A stretch of 64,000 nucleotides of DNA. It comes from Paraburkholderia sp. BL9I2N2 (lineage in GTDB: Bacteria > Pseudomonadota > Gammaproteobacteria > Burkholderiales > Burkholderiaceae). The translations under genes and the position numbers were made by a program. Below are positions 31,663 to 40,251 of this stretch, piece after piece (within the stretch, counting starts at the first letter, position 1; each line of letters starts with the position of its first letter). The notes beneath the pieces are model-generated. The model was not told the DNA's origin. It was given only the letters and a program-made list of their open reading frames with translations, and made no database searches. The stretch covers positions 682,001 to 746,000 of the forward strand of contig NZ_SMGP01000002.1 of NCBI RefSeq assembly GCF_004339745.1, in the 5' to 3' direction.

Positions 31663-33636
31663 ATGGTTCTGTTAGCCAAATTGAGGGATGCGCTGTCGGT
31701 CGCGGAACGCGACCCCGAGCTCGTGCGTTCGCAGCTCGAAGCATTCAGCTACCAGGTCCCGCTTCTCTATTTCATTCTGCTCGTCAATACGGCGGCCGTC
31801 GCCATCACGCACATCAGCTGCGCGCCGGCATGGTTGTCGATCTACTTTCCCGCGACGCTGTGCACCCTGTGCATCATCCGTTGCATACGATGGTGGCGTC
31901 TTCGGCACCGCCCCCTGACTCTCGACAAGGCGGTGTCCGAACTGCGCAAGCTGACCTGGCTTGCCGGCCTCTTCGCCGTCGCATTCAGCAGCTGGTCGTT
32001 GCTGCTCTTTCCCTACGGCACCGCGTACGAACAGACGCAGGTCGCGTTTTACATGGCGACGACGCTGGTCGGCTGCGTGTTCTGCCTGATGCACTTGCGC
32101 GCGGCTGCCATGCTGTTGCTGTCGATCGTCATCCTAAGCTTTTCGACCTTTCTGGTTTTCACCGGCTATCCGGTTTTCATTGCGATGGCCGTCGACATGA
32201 CGTTGGTCGGCGTCGCGCTTGCCTTCATCATTCAGCTATATTGCCGGACCTTTGCCGACGTCGTGCACGCGCAGCGCGAGTTGCAGGCGAGCCAGCAAAA
32301 AACGCAGCGCCTCAGCGACGACAACTTCCGGCTCGCGAGCATCGACAGTCTGACGGACCTGCCCAACCGGCGCAGTTTCTTCGCCTCGCTGCGCGCGCTA
32401 TCCGAGCAGGCGCTCGGCACCGGTAGCGGCTTCAATGTTGGGCTGATCGATCTCGACGGCTTCAAACAGGTCAACGATATCTACGGCCACGCCTGCGGGG
32501 ACCTCGTTCTTCAGGAAGTCGGCTCGCGTTTGCTGGCGCTCGCCGAGCCCGGCATTTTCTTCGCGCGCCTCGGTGGCGACGAGTTCGGCGTGCTCGCGCA
32601 GCACAAACTGGCGAACGAGACGCTCGTCGAATTGGGCGAGCGCATCTGCGAGGCGCTCGGTCAGCCCTATCGAGTTGCCGGCAACGTCGCCGAGTTGTCG
32701 GGCACGATCGGCTGGGCCGCGTTCCCCGAAGCCGGCACGACGGTGGCCCAAGTGTTCGAACGCGCCGACGCGGCACTATACGTGGGCAAGGAAAGCCGGC
32801 GCGGCACGCCGGTCATCTTCTCCACCGAACATGAAACGCGCATCCGGCGTTCGAGTCTCGTGACCCAGGAACTCCGCCATGCGGACCTCGAGTCGGAACT
32901 GTTTCTGGAGTTCCAGCCGATTTACGACGTCGTCACGCAATGCACCCTGGGTCTGGAAGCGCTCGGGCGCTGGCACAACGCACGGCTCGGCGCGGTCAGG
33001 CCGGAAGAATTCATTCGGATTGCCGAGCGTACCGAACTGATTCTGCGCATCACGGAAGTGCTGCTGCACAAAGCGCTCGACGAAGCGGCGCGCTGGCCGT
33101 CCGAGCTTTATCTGTCGTTCAATCTGTCGGCGATCGATATCTGCACGTCGGCGCGCGCCCGACGGCTGATCGATATCGTCATGGCAAGCGGCGTGCCGCC
33201 GCACCGCGTGTCGTTCGAAATCACCGAGACCGCCGTGACGCGTGATTTCGAACAGGCCCGCTGTTCGCTCACCATGATCAAGAAAGCCGGCTGCCGCGTG
33301 TCGCTCGACGACTTCGGCACCGGCTATTCGAGCCTCAGCTATGTGCATCGCCTGCCCTTCGACACGATCAAGATCGACCGCAGCTTCATGACGGACGTGG
33401 ATACCAATAGCGCGTCGAAGAAGATCGTCAAGTCGGTGCTCGACCTGTGCCGCAACCTTGGGCTCGAATGCGTGGTGGAAGGACTCGAGACGGCATCGCA
33501 AGTCGAGGTCGTCAAGGCGCTAGGCGCACGCGCGGTGCAGGGTTATCTGTTTAGCCGGCCGATGCGGGCAAGCGCGATCGCCGCGTATTTGCAGACGGCG
33601 CGCGGGCACGATTTTGCGACTGAGGTCCAGCCGTAG
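31663..33636 (+). CDS. membrane-anchored GGDEF-EAL cyclic-di-GMP enzyme
   Basis: A 657-residue protein. Six hydrophobic segments lie between about residues 29 and 200, followed by a short coiled linker. The GGDEF domain has intact RLGGDEF (Gly near 304) and no RxxD inhibitory site where it is usually found. The EAL domain has intact catalytic features: EALGRW (Glu near 432), SFNLSA, EITETAVT, DDFGTGYSS, IKIDRSF and EGLET. Both synthesis and hydrolysis of c-di-GMP are thus possible; which dominates is unknown. AAAGGAACGGGG precedes the ATG. It may influence matrix production, for example the exopolysaccharide operon in this window, but no direct link is visible. Confidence 0.92.
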   Translation: MVLLAKLRDALSVAERDPELVRSQLEAFSYQVPLLYFILLVNTAAVAITHISCAPAWLSIYFPATLCTLCIIRCIRWWRLRHRPLTLDKAVSELRKLTWLAGLFAVAFSSWSLLLFPYGTAYEQTQVAFYMATTLVGCVFCLMHLRAAAMLLLSIVILSFSTFLVFTGYPVFIAMAVDMTLVGVALAFIIQLYCRTFADVVHAQRELQASQQKTQRLSDDNFRLASIDSLTDLPNRRSFFASLRALSEQALGTGSGFNVGLIDLDGFKQVNDIYGHACGDLVLQEVGSRLLALAEPGIFFARLGGDEFGVLAQHKLANETLVELGERICEALGQPYRVAGNVAELSGTIGWAAFPEAGTTVAQVFERADAALYVGKESRRGTPVIFSTEHETRIRRSSLVTQELRHADLESELFLEFQPIYDVVTQCTLGLEALGRWHNARLGAVRPEEFIRIAERTELILRITEVLLHKALDEAARWPSELYLSFNLSAIDICTSARARRLIDIVMASGVPPHRVSFEITETAVTRDFEQARCSLTMIKKAGCRVSLDDFGTGYSSLSYVHRLPFDTIKIDRSFMTDVDTNSASKKIVKSVLDLCRNLGLECVVEGLETASQVEVVKALGARAVQGYLFSRPMRASAIAAYLQTARGHDFATEVQP

Positions 33637-33721
33637 TCCTATCGTTTCGCGACACGGTGCGGTGCTGAACCCGCTTCACCGTCGCGCGGCCAGGCGCCAC
33701 CTGACCGCCCTCATCAGCGCG

Positions 33722-34453
33722 CTAACGTGCCGCGGTATCGTATTCCAGCTTCGGATACCAGTCCGTGCCACGGCCACCGGGCGTCATGTCGAGCACGGTC
33801 CAGATCGGCATCACGTCCGGGGCGCCGCGTGGATCCTGTCCGGGGTCCGCAGTCGACGGCCCCATCTCCTCCGCCCAGAAGTGCCGCACCGTGTCGCCCG
33901 AGCGCGTAAACACGTTGAACGCGGGATTGTCGTCGCCCGCCGGATCTTCCGCCGCGTAATCGCGATTGAAGGTGTTGCCGCCCGATGAGTACAGCCGCAG
34001 ATGCCGCCAGCCCCGCTCCTTCTTGAACGCAACCAGCTTCTCGATCGGCGAGCGGCCGATCACCGCGAACGCGACGCGCTGCAGGATGTCGGGCATTTCG
34101 CCGTCGTATGCACTCAAAAGCGAGGTGCACATCGGACACGGCCGGGCGCGCTGCGGGCCGAACATCCAGTTGTAGGTGACGAGCGTGTCATGCTCGCCGA
34201 ACATCTCCGATAGCTTCACAGGGCCGGCTTCGCCCATGAACAGGTAATCCTCGGGCAGGACGCCGCCGGCCGGCAGCGCGCGGCGCTGGGCGGCAACCCG
34301 TTCGATATGGCGGCGCAATTCGATTTCCTCGGCGAGCAGGTCGTTGCGCGCGCGCCGATAGTCGGCGCTTTCGCCGGGAAAGCGGCTCGGCGTGTCGGCC
34401 GCTAGTTGGCGGGCCGGCTTCAACGTTTGTGCGGATGCGGATACGTCAGTCAT
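33722..34453 (-). CDS. DUF899 thioredoxin-fold protein
   Basis: A 243-residue protein of the DUF899 group. PARQLAADTPSRFPGESADYRRARNDLLAEEIELRRHIE begins the domain, and FGPQRARPCPMCTSLL supplies a CxxC-like redox site; NVFTRSGDTVRHFWAEEM is also conserved. The family is thought to be thioredoxin-like, with unknown substrates. GAGGAGATGGCTG precedes the ATG at 34451-34453. It is divergent from a GcvA-like LysR gene, a possible regulator. The gap between them (34454-34688) holds both promoters and no gene. Confidence 0.85.
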   Translation of the reverse strand: MTDVSASAQTLKPARQLAADTPSRFPGESADYRRARNDLLAEEIELRRHIERVAAQRRALPAGGVLPEDYLFMGEAGPVKLSEMFGEHDTLVTYNWMFGPQRARPCPMCTSLLSAYDGEMPDILQRVAFAVIGRSPIEKLVAFKKERGWRHLRLYSSGGNTFNRDYAAEDPAGDDNPAFNVFTRSGDTVRHFWAEEMGPSTADPGQDPRGAPDVMPIWTVLDMTPGGRGTDWYPKLEYDTAAR

Positions 34454-34688
34454 CAGCCATCTCCTCTTACGGAACAAGGATAAAGGGCGCGAGCAGCGCG
34501 CCGCGAACGCGGCCGCGTTCTCGTCCTCTATATAGCCACGACGAACCGCGCGGCGGCAAATCGACAGCATCGGCAAAATTTTTTTGGCGATGCTCAGGCG
34601 CACCCTGACGGCAACCCAAAGCGCCCGGCAAGGTATCCTTGAGCGCAACAGCACGCGCGCCGAGGCGCGCCGTCCATGGGGATGCAAC

Positions 34689-35627
34689 ATGCCGCTTCGT
34701 CTGCCACCGCTGCCGGCGCTTCGTTTCTTTGAAGCGGCCGGCAGGCATCAGAGTTTCAAACTTGCCGCCGCGGAACTGAATGTCACGCCGAGCGCGATCA
34801 GCCACGGCATTGTCGGACTGGAACAGGCGCTCGGCGTCGAACTGTTCGTGCGCGAGCCGCGCGGCATCTCGCTCACGGCGAGCGGCGCGGATTACTTGTC
34901 ATACGTCTCCGAAGCGTTTTCGCTGATCGCCATCGGCACGCAGCGCCTGCCGAATCACCGCGCGGATCGGCCAATCGCGCTGAGTTGCGCGCCGACCTTC
35001 GCGTCGCGCTGGCTGCTGCCGCGCCTCGCCGGCTTTCGTGCGCGCTGGCCGAATGTGAACGTGAGCGTGGACACATCGCACCGTCAAGTCGGTTTTCCCG
35101 TCGACGGTTTCGACTTCGCGATCCGCATGAGCCGTGCGCCGGTTGCAGGCACCGCGTGGACGCGGCTGTTCGGTGAGCGCCTCGTTCCCGTGTGCAGCCC
35201 CGCGCATCTGGCGGATCTGCGCGACGAGCACGGCAACGCGGACCTGCGTCGCGCGACGCTCATTCACGTGAACGCCGCCAGCGAGGACTGGCAGGCGTGG
35301 CTGGATGCGACCGGCGCCGAAGGCGTCCAGACCACCGCAGGCCTGCGCGTCGACACGATCCAGCTCGCCTTTGAAGCCGCGGCAATGGGCCTCGGCGTCG
35401 CGCTCGGCAGACGGCCGCTGGTGGATCGGGATATCGACAGCGGCGTGCTCGTGGAGGCTTATCCGGCAACGATCGCGTCCACCACGGCCTACTGGTTGGT
35501 GAGCGCGGAGAACGCGGACCGCCGGCCGGAGCTTTTCGATTTCAAACGCTGGCTGGTGAGCGAGGCCGAGCAGTTCGACGCGCACACCGACGTTGCCGGC
35601 CAGGCACTGCAGAACGCCACCACCTAA
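34689..35627 (+). CDS. LysR-family regulator, GcvA-like
   Basis: A 312-residue LTTR of the GcvA subgroup. PLPALRFFEAAGRHQSFKLAAAELNVTPSAISHGI is the DNA-binding part and LFVREPRGISLTASG ends the wing. The effector domain is complete with the GcvA-type ending. The ATG at 34689 is where family homology begins; a longer open frame upstream is not homologous. It is divergent from DUF899 and followed by an MFS transporter gene, which it may also control. A perfect 10-bp hairpin at 35646-35668 lies just after its stop. Confidence 0.9.
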   Translation: MPLRLPPLPALRFFEAAGRHQSFKLAAAELNVTPSAISHGIVGLEQALGVELFVREPRGISLTASGADYLSYVSEAFSLIAIGTQRLPNHRADRPIALSCAPTFASRWLLPRLAGFRARWPNVNVSVDTSHRQVGFPVDGFDFAIRMSRAPVAGTAWTRLFGERLVPVCSPAHLADLRDEHGNADLRRATLIHVNAASEDWQAWLDATGAEGVQTTAGLRVDTIQLAFEAAAMGLGVALGRRPLVDRDIDSGVLVEAYPATIASTTAYWLVSAENADRRPELFDFKRWLVSEAEQFDAHTDVAGQALQNATT

Positions 35628-35645
35628 ACCACAGGTTCGCTTCGC

Positions 35646-35668
35646 ACAGGTGAGCCACGCTCACCTGT
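35646..35668. terminator. 10-bp perfect hairpin after the GcvA-like gene
   Basis: ACAGGTGAGC and GCTCACCTGT are perfect inverted repeats around CAC, 19 bases after the LysR stop. The region continues into AAAACTTATCTTTTG without a clean T-run, so it is a weak intrinsic terminator at best, or a stabilising 3' end. Confidence 0.45.
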
Positions 35669-35735
35669 CGTCGAAAACTTATCTTTTGCCGCTTCTGACG
35701 CTCGCTGCGACCATGTGTCGAAGGAGATCAGAACC

Positions 35736-36986
35736 ATGTCGACCGCCAACAGCAAACGCTTCGCCCCCGCCTTCAACCAGACGACGCTCGTGATTCTCGC
35801 TGGCGCGCTCATTCTGAGCGCCGCAATGGGCATCCGGCAGACGTTTGGTCTGTTCATCGGACCGTTCTCGTTCGATCGCGGCTTGCCGGTCACGCTGATT
35901 GCGTTCGCGATCGCGCTGCACAATCTCGTGTGGGGTTTCGCCCAGCCGTTCGCCGGCGCCGCCGCGGATCGCTACGGTTCGGCGCCGGTGGTCGCCTTCG
36001 GCGCGACGACATTCGCGGCGGGCCTCGGCCTCGCGGCAGTGGCGCCCAGCGGCGCCATGTTGATCGTCGGCATGGGGCTGCTGGTCGGCATCGGCGTGAG
36101 TTGCACGACCTTCGGCGTGGTGCTGCCGGCGGTCGGCCGCATCGCCTCGCCTGAAAAACGCAGCATGGCGATGGGGCTGGTCAGCGCCGGCGGCTCCGCC
36201 GGCCAGGTGCTGATGGTTCCACTCGTGCAAGGCATCCGGCTCAGTTCGGGCATTGCCACGTCGCTCTTCGTGCTGGCTTTCCTGATGCTGCTGATCGCCC
36301 CGCTCGGCATGGTGCTCGACCGGCGCGCGCGGGTCGGCACGCCCGTTCACGAAGAGCATGTCGCGCCGCTTCGCAAGGTGCTGGGTCAAGCCGCCGGGCA
36401 TCGAGGCTACCGGCTGCTGACGCTCGGTTTCTTCACCTGCGGTTTCCAGCTTGCCTTTATCGCCACGCATCTGCCCGAGTACCTGTCGCTTTGCCATATG
36501 CCGGTCGGACTCGGCGCCACCGCGCTCGCGCTGATCGGGCTGTTCAACATGGCGGGCAGTTGGGCGTGCGGCTGGCTGGGTGGCCGCTTCCGGCAGCATC
36601 ATGTGCTCGGCTGGCTGTACGTGATTCGCAGCGTCACGATCGGCGCATTCTTTCTACTGCCGAAAAGCCCGGCGTCGGTGGTGATCTTCGCGGCCGTGAT
36701 GGGTCTGACCTGGCTCGGCACCGTGCCGCTCACGAGCGGGCTCGTCGCGAAAGTGTTCGGCACGCGCCACCTCGGCAGCCTGTTTGGAGTCTGCTTTCTG
36801 AGCCATCAGATCGGCTCGTTTCTGGGCGCGTGGCTCGGTGGTCTGGTGTTCGATCTGACCGGGTCGTATTCGCTGCTCTGGGAAGCGACGGTGGTCGCCG
36901 GCCTCGTCGCCGCGATGCTGCACTTTCCGATCGACGACACCACCGTGAGCACGCCCACGCTTCGAGCTAACCCGGCGGTGGCGTGA
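35736..36986 (+). CDS. MFS transporter
   Basis: A 416-residue protein with about 12 hydrophobic segments. The loop after the second helix has AQPFAGAAADRYGSAPVV, a form of the MFS signature, and GWLGGRFRQHHVLG is the corresponding loop in the second half. GIRQTFGLFIGPFSFDRGL near the first helix recalls the oxalate/formate or monocarboxylate-like clade. AAGGAGATCAGAACC precedes the ATG at 35736. It follows the GcvA-like regulator and is convergent with an AhpD-like gene. The substrate is unknown. Confidence 0.85.
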   Translation: MSTANSKRFAPAFNQTTLVILAGALILSAAMGIRQTFGLFIGPFSFDRGLPVTLIAFAIALHNLVWGFAQPFAGAAADRYGSAPVVAFGATTFAAGLGLAAVAPSGAMLIVGMGLLVGIGVSCTTFGVVLPAVGRIASPEKRSMAMGLVSAGGSAGQVLMVPLVQGIRLSSGIATSLFVLAFLMLLIAPLGMVLDRRARVGTPVHEEHVAPLRKVLGQAAGHRGYRLLTLGFFTCGFQLAFIATHLPEYLSLCHMPVGLGATALALIGLFNMAGSWACGWLGGRFRQHHVLGWLYVIRSVTIGAFFLLPKSPASVVIFAAVMGLTWLGTVPLTSGLVAKVFGTRHLGSLFGVCFLSHQIGSFLGAWLGGLVFDLTGSYSLLWEATVVAGLVAAMLHFPIDDTTVSTPTLRANPAVA

Positions 36987-37051
36987 GTGAGCGTGCCGAC
37001 AGTGGCCACGAACGCCGCCCACCGGCATGAACTCAAATGCAGCGCGTGCGG

Positions 37052-37657
37052 CTATTTTTTCGGCGTATCCGCCGCGGCTTTCGGCACGCGTCCCATCAGA
37101 TAGAACTCGTCGTTCGGACGCATGGAAATCACGTTGGCCATGCGGTTCGACAAACCGAAAAACGCCGTGATCGCCGCGATATCCCAGATGTCTTCATCGG
37201 CAAATCCGTGCTCGCGCAGCGTTTGAAAATCGGCGTCGCCGACCGTGCCAGACGCGCTGCACACCTTGACCGCGAAGTCGAGCATCGCCTTCTGACGCGG
37301 CGTGATATCCGCCTTCCTATGATTGACGGCGACCTGATCCGCGACCAATGGCGCCTTTTCGTAGATGCGCAGAATCGCCCCATGCGCGACCACGCAATAC
37401 AAACACTGGTTGATCGCGCTGGTGGCGACCACGATCATCTCGCGCTCGCCTTTGCTGAGGCCGCCTTCTTTCAGCATCAACGCGTCGTGATAGGCGAAAA
37501 ACGCGCGGAATTCGTCCGGGCGGTGCGCCAGCGTCAGAAACACGTTCGGCACAAAACCGGCTTTCTCCTGCACTTCGAGAATGCGCGCGCGAATGTCGTC
37601 GGGCCATGCTTCCGGTTTCGGCACGGGGTAGCGGCTGATCGGCTGAGGCTTTGCCAT
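37052..37657 (-). CDS. AhpD-like peroxidase-related protein
   Basis: A 201-residue carboxymuconolactone decarboxylase-fold protein of the peroxidase-related type. INQCLYCVVAHG places the redox cysteines at residues 85 and 88 and His92 in the AhpD CxxC-x3-H pattern. The proton-relay helix EREMIVVATSA precedes it. Such proteins take part in peroxide or thiol chemistry. GGAGACATCGC precedes the ATG at 37655-37657. Its substrate and electron donor are unknown; nothing nearby encodes AhpC. Confidence 0.88.
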   Translation of the reverse strand: MAKPQPISRYPVPKPEAWPDDIRARILEVQEKAGFVPNVFLTLAHRPDEFRAFFAYHDALMLKEGGLSKGEREMIVVATSAINQCLYCVVAHGAILRIYEKAPLVADQVAVNHRKADITPRQKAMLDFAVKVCSASGTVGDADFQTLREHGFADEDIWDIAAITAFFGLSNRMANVISMRPNDEFYLMGRVPKAAADTPKK

Positions 37658-37837
37658 GCGATGTCTCCGTCGTATCTGTTTGGGTATGACGACGATTCTA
37701 GCAAGCCGCACAGCCGCAGCACGTCCACGCTCGACAAGGTCCGATATCGACGCCCATATCGTCTAGACTTTCCACTCAAGGGAGCTTGAGCCGCGCCGCG
37801 ACGACCGGCGCCGGCCGGACTTCAGCAGGAGCTGACC

Positions 37838-38254
37838 ATGTCAGACGTTTTGCACGACGCGCGATCGCCCGTCGTCAAGGTGCGCCCCGACCGGGAAATG
37901 GCGACGTCCCAGCGGCTGCCGTACTTTGTCGGCATCTCCGCCGGCACCGCGGGCACCACGGGTTTGTCGATGTATATGGTCGTAGTGCCGCCGGGCGGTC
38001 ACGCCGAGCCTCACTTTCACGCCGACTACGAAACCGCGATCTACATGCTCGAGGGCAAGATCGAGACCCGCTATGGGCCCGGCTTGCGCGAGTCCGTCAT
38101 CACCGAACCGGGCGATTTCCTGTTCATTCCGCCCGGCGTGCCGCATCAGCCGTTCAATCTGGACGCGACCACCGCGGCGCGCGCGATCGTGGCGCGCAAC
38201 CATGCGGACGAGCACGAACGCGTCGTGCCGTATGATCCGGCCTCTGACGCATGA
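37838..38254 (+). CDS. cupin-domain protein
   Basis: A 138-residue single-cupin protein. Motif 1 is PPGGHAEPHFHADYETAIYMLEGKIE and motif 2 GDFLFIPPGVPHQPFN, with the expected metal ligands (two His, Glu, His). AGGAGCTGACC lies before the ATG. Such small cupins may be isomerases, dioxygenases or sugar epimerases; the substrate is unknown. The stop codon sits inside an imperfect 19-bp tandem duplication (38240-38278). It is divergent from the AhpD-like gene. Confidence 0.87.
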   Translation: MSDVLHDARSPVVKVRPDREMATSQRLPYFVGISAGTAGTTGLSMYMVVVPPGGHAEPHFHADYETAIYMLEGKIETRYGPGLRESVITEPGDFLFIPPGVPHQPFNLDATTAARAIVARNHADEHERVVPYDPASDA

Positions 38255-38278
38255 TTCAGCCTCAGACGCGTGATCCAG
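38240..38278 (+). repeat. imperfect 19-bp tandem duplication across the cupin stop codon
   Basis: GCCTCTGACGCATGATTCA is followed by GCCTCAGACGCGTGATCCA, 16 of 19 positions equal. The first copy contains the TGA stop of the cupin gene. The duplication probably arose by slippage. Confidence 0.6.
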
Positions 38279-38589
38279 CAAATGAAGGCAGCGGGGCTGG
38301 TACCGGCTAACGGCTGGTACACCGGCCTCGCCGCCGACCGCGACCACGCGCATTTTCCGCCCCGCCATCCCGCGTCAAGCGCCCCGGCATCCGGCCTGCC
38401 CCGCAGCGCCGTTTTGCCACCTGTGCTTAAATCCGCTTCTCATATCATTTCTTGTACTATGGCGACCGCCTGCCGACGCGGCATGGCGCTCGCCGTCGTG
38501 CGGGAACGGAACATGCGCGGACTGTTCGCCATGCGTCACCCGGGCGCGGACGTTTCAAATTCCAACATTCCATTCTCAGGAGCGCGGTT
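38255..38589. other. 335-bp spacer before the DedA-rhodanese gene
   Basis: No gene is supported. The only structure is the end of the tandem duplication and a repeated GGCTGGTAC motif near 38300-38325. An AT-rich patch near 38425-38465 (TTGTACTATGG) is the likely place of the DedA promoter, without a matching minus-35 box. Frames open across this stretch have no family-like content. Confidence 0.4.
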
Positions 38590-39609
38590 GTGTGGCATTT
38601 TCCGGTTGCTATTCCACCCTCACTGGGCGTGTGGGCCGTGTTCATGAGCGTGCTCATCACGCAACTCGGCGTGCCGATTCCGGCCGCGCCGATGCTGATC
38701 CTCGGTGGAACCATGGCCGCCATGGGGCAAACCTCGTATACGAGCGTCGTGTGCGCCGCGGTTGCCGCCACGCTGATTGCCGACTCGCTATGGTTCTTCA
38801 CCGGACGAATCTATGGCCGCCGCCTGCTGAACTACCTGGTGCGCTTCTCCCTCTCGCTCGACACCACGGTGCGTCTCGCACGCAATACCTATGAACGCCA
38901 CGGCGCGCCGATTCTCGCCGTCGCGAAGTTCCTGCCCGGACTCGGCCTGATCTCCGCGCCGCTGCTCGGCACGACAGCGATCAGTGTCAGCGTGTTTCTG
39001 CTGTGGGACTTTATCGGCGCGGCATTGTGGTCCAGCGTGTGGGTCATCGGCGGCGCCGCTTTGCACGACCAGATCGTGCAACTGATGCTGCTCGTGCGCC
39101 ACAACGGCGGCACGATTTTCGATGCGTTCGCGGCCATCTTCGTGGCCGTGCTGCTGTATCGCTGGGTGCGCCGCTGGCAGTTTCGCCGCTGGCTCGCGCA
39201 TACGCGTATTTCGCCGGACCAGCTCGACGAGATGATGAAGTCGAACGAGCCGCCGCTGATCTTCGACGCGCGTCCACGCAGCGTGCGCGAAAGGGAATCG
39301 CACCGGATTGCCGGCGCGCGGCGGCTGGATCTCGATTCGCCCGAGCCGATCGATCCCGAGTTGCTGAAGCGGCCAATCGTCGTCTACTGCGTGTGCCCGA
39401 ACGAAGCGACGGCAAAGCGTATCGTCGACCAGTTGCATCGCAAGAATATCCACCACATCCGCGCGCTCAAGGGCGGCCTCGACGCGTGGCAGAAACGCGG
39501 TTATCCGGTCGAACCGTTGCCGCCCGACTTCCACACAGCGAAGGCTCACATGATCGAGGACGAGGGCGAAGAAGGCGAATACACGGTGCGCGCGCGGCTG
39601 GCGAAGTAA
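38590..39609 (+). CDS. DedA-family membrane protein fused to a rhodanese domain
   Basis: A 339-residue fusion. Residues 1-200 carry the DedA/SNARE-associated fold with about five membrane segments, including LGVPIPAAPMLILGGTMAAMGQ, FTGRIYGRRL and the conserved KFLPGLGLISAP. Residues 220-310 form a cytoplasmic rhodanese domain (PPLIFDARPRSVRERES), with active-site loop YCVCPNEATAKR and GGLDAWQKRGYP. The start is GTG at 38590 behind CAGGAG; earlier in-frame codons do not resemble DedA. DedA proteins recycle undecaprenyl phosphate or other lipid carriers, so the fusion may couple carrier recycling with sulfur or redox chemistry. Confidence 0.87.
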   Translation: MWHFPVAIPPSLGVWAVFMSVLITQLGVPIPAAPMLILGGTMAAMGQTSYTSVVCAAVAATLIADSLWFFTGRIYGRRLLNYLVRFSLSLDTTVRLARNTYERHGAPILAVAKFLPGLGLISAPLLGTTAISVSVFLLWDFIGAALWSSVWVIGGAALHDQIVQLMLLVRHNGGTIFDAFAAIFVAVLLYRWVRRWQFRRWLAHTRISPDQLDEMMKSNEPPLIFDARPRSVRERESHRIAGARRLDLDSPEPIDPELLKRPIVVYCVCPNEATAKRIVDQLHRKNIHHIRALKGGLDAWQKRGYPVEPLPPDFHTAKAHMIEDEGEEGEYTVRARLAK

Positions 39610-39668
39610 CGACACCGCGCCTCGAAGGCCACGCAACGCTCATCAAAAACCGCTTGCGCTTCACACCC

Positions 39669-39706
39669 AATGTGTGCAACATGCATATATGCACGTTGCA
39701 CACATT
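39669..39706. promoter_or_regulatory. 38-bp near-perfect palindrome, candidate operator of the MarR/MFS pair
   Basis: AATGTGTGCAAC and GTTGCACACATT are perfect 12-bp arms around a central TGCATATATGCA, itself palindromic; 36 of 38 positions obey the symmetry. It lies 11 bases before the MarR start and touches its GAGG ribosome site. TTCACA at 39660-39665 and CATATA at 39684-39689, 18 bases apart, could be the promoter, so the palindrome would cover the minus-10 box and the transcription start. MarR proteins usually repress from such dyads. Confidence 0.75.
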
Positions 39707-39717
39707 GAGGCATCCCC

Positions 39718-40251
39718 ATGACGCAGCGCACAGAAAATCTGCTCGGCGTGCTCGCTCTGCTGGTCACGGACGAAATGAACGCGCAACCCACCGTTGACGC
39801 GCTCGCCGGCCCCACCGCCCGCGCCATGCTCAACGCGGTCGGCCAATATCCCGAATCATCGATTGAAGTGCTGCGCGAGGCGGTCGATCTGTCGCATCCG
39901 GCCGCCGTGCGCGCCGTGGCGGGACTGGTCGAAGCGGGCCTCGTCGAGAAAAAATCAGGCGCGGACAAACGCGCTGTCGCGCTTGCGTTGACCTCAGCCG
40001 GCAAGCGTGAGGCCAAACGCCTGCAAACGGCGCGCGACAGGATGCTGCAACGCATTGTCGGCCGGCTCGAAGACAGCGAGCGCGAAGTGCTCGAAAGCCT
40101 GCTGATCAAGATCTTGTGGAACGAGACCCGCGACCCCGCGCACGCGATGCAACTGTGCCGCCTGTGTGACGACGGTCCGTGCCTGAAAGCCGGCTGTCCG
40201 GTCGAATGCGGCGAACAGGGGCTGCCCATGCCTGCGCGGAGCGGCACATGA
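39718..40251 (+). CDS. MarR-type winged-helix regulator with a cysteine-rich tail
   Basis: A 177-residue regulator. The winged helix has IEVLREAVDLSHPAAVRAVAGLVEAGLVEKKSGADKRAVAL, matching MarR-type architecture, with flanking dimerisation helices. The tail reads LCRLCDDGPCLKAGCPVEC, five cysteines in CxxC-x4-C-x4-C-x3-C spacing, suggesting a metal or redox sensor site absent from simple MarR proteins. GAGG lies seven bases before the ATG. Its TGA overlaps the start of the next gene, an MFS transporter, by ATGA, so they form an operon. The inducer is unknown. Confidence 0.85.
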   Translation: MTQRTENLLGVLALLVTDEMNAQPTVDALAGPTARAMLNAVGQYPESSIEVLREAVDLSHPAAVRAVAGLVEAGLVEKKSGADKRAVALALTSAGKREAKRLQTARDRMLQRIVGRLEDSEREVLESLLIKILWNETRDPAHAMQLCRLCDDGPCLKAGCPVECGEQGLPMPARSGT

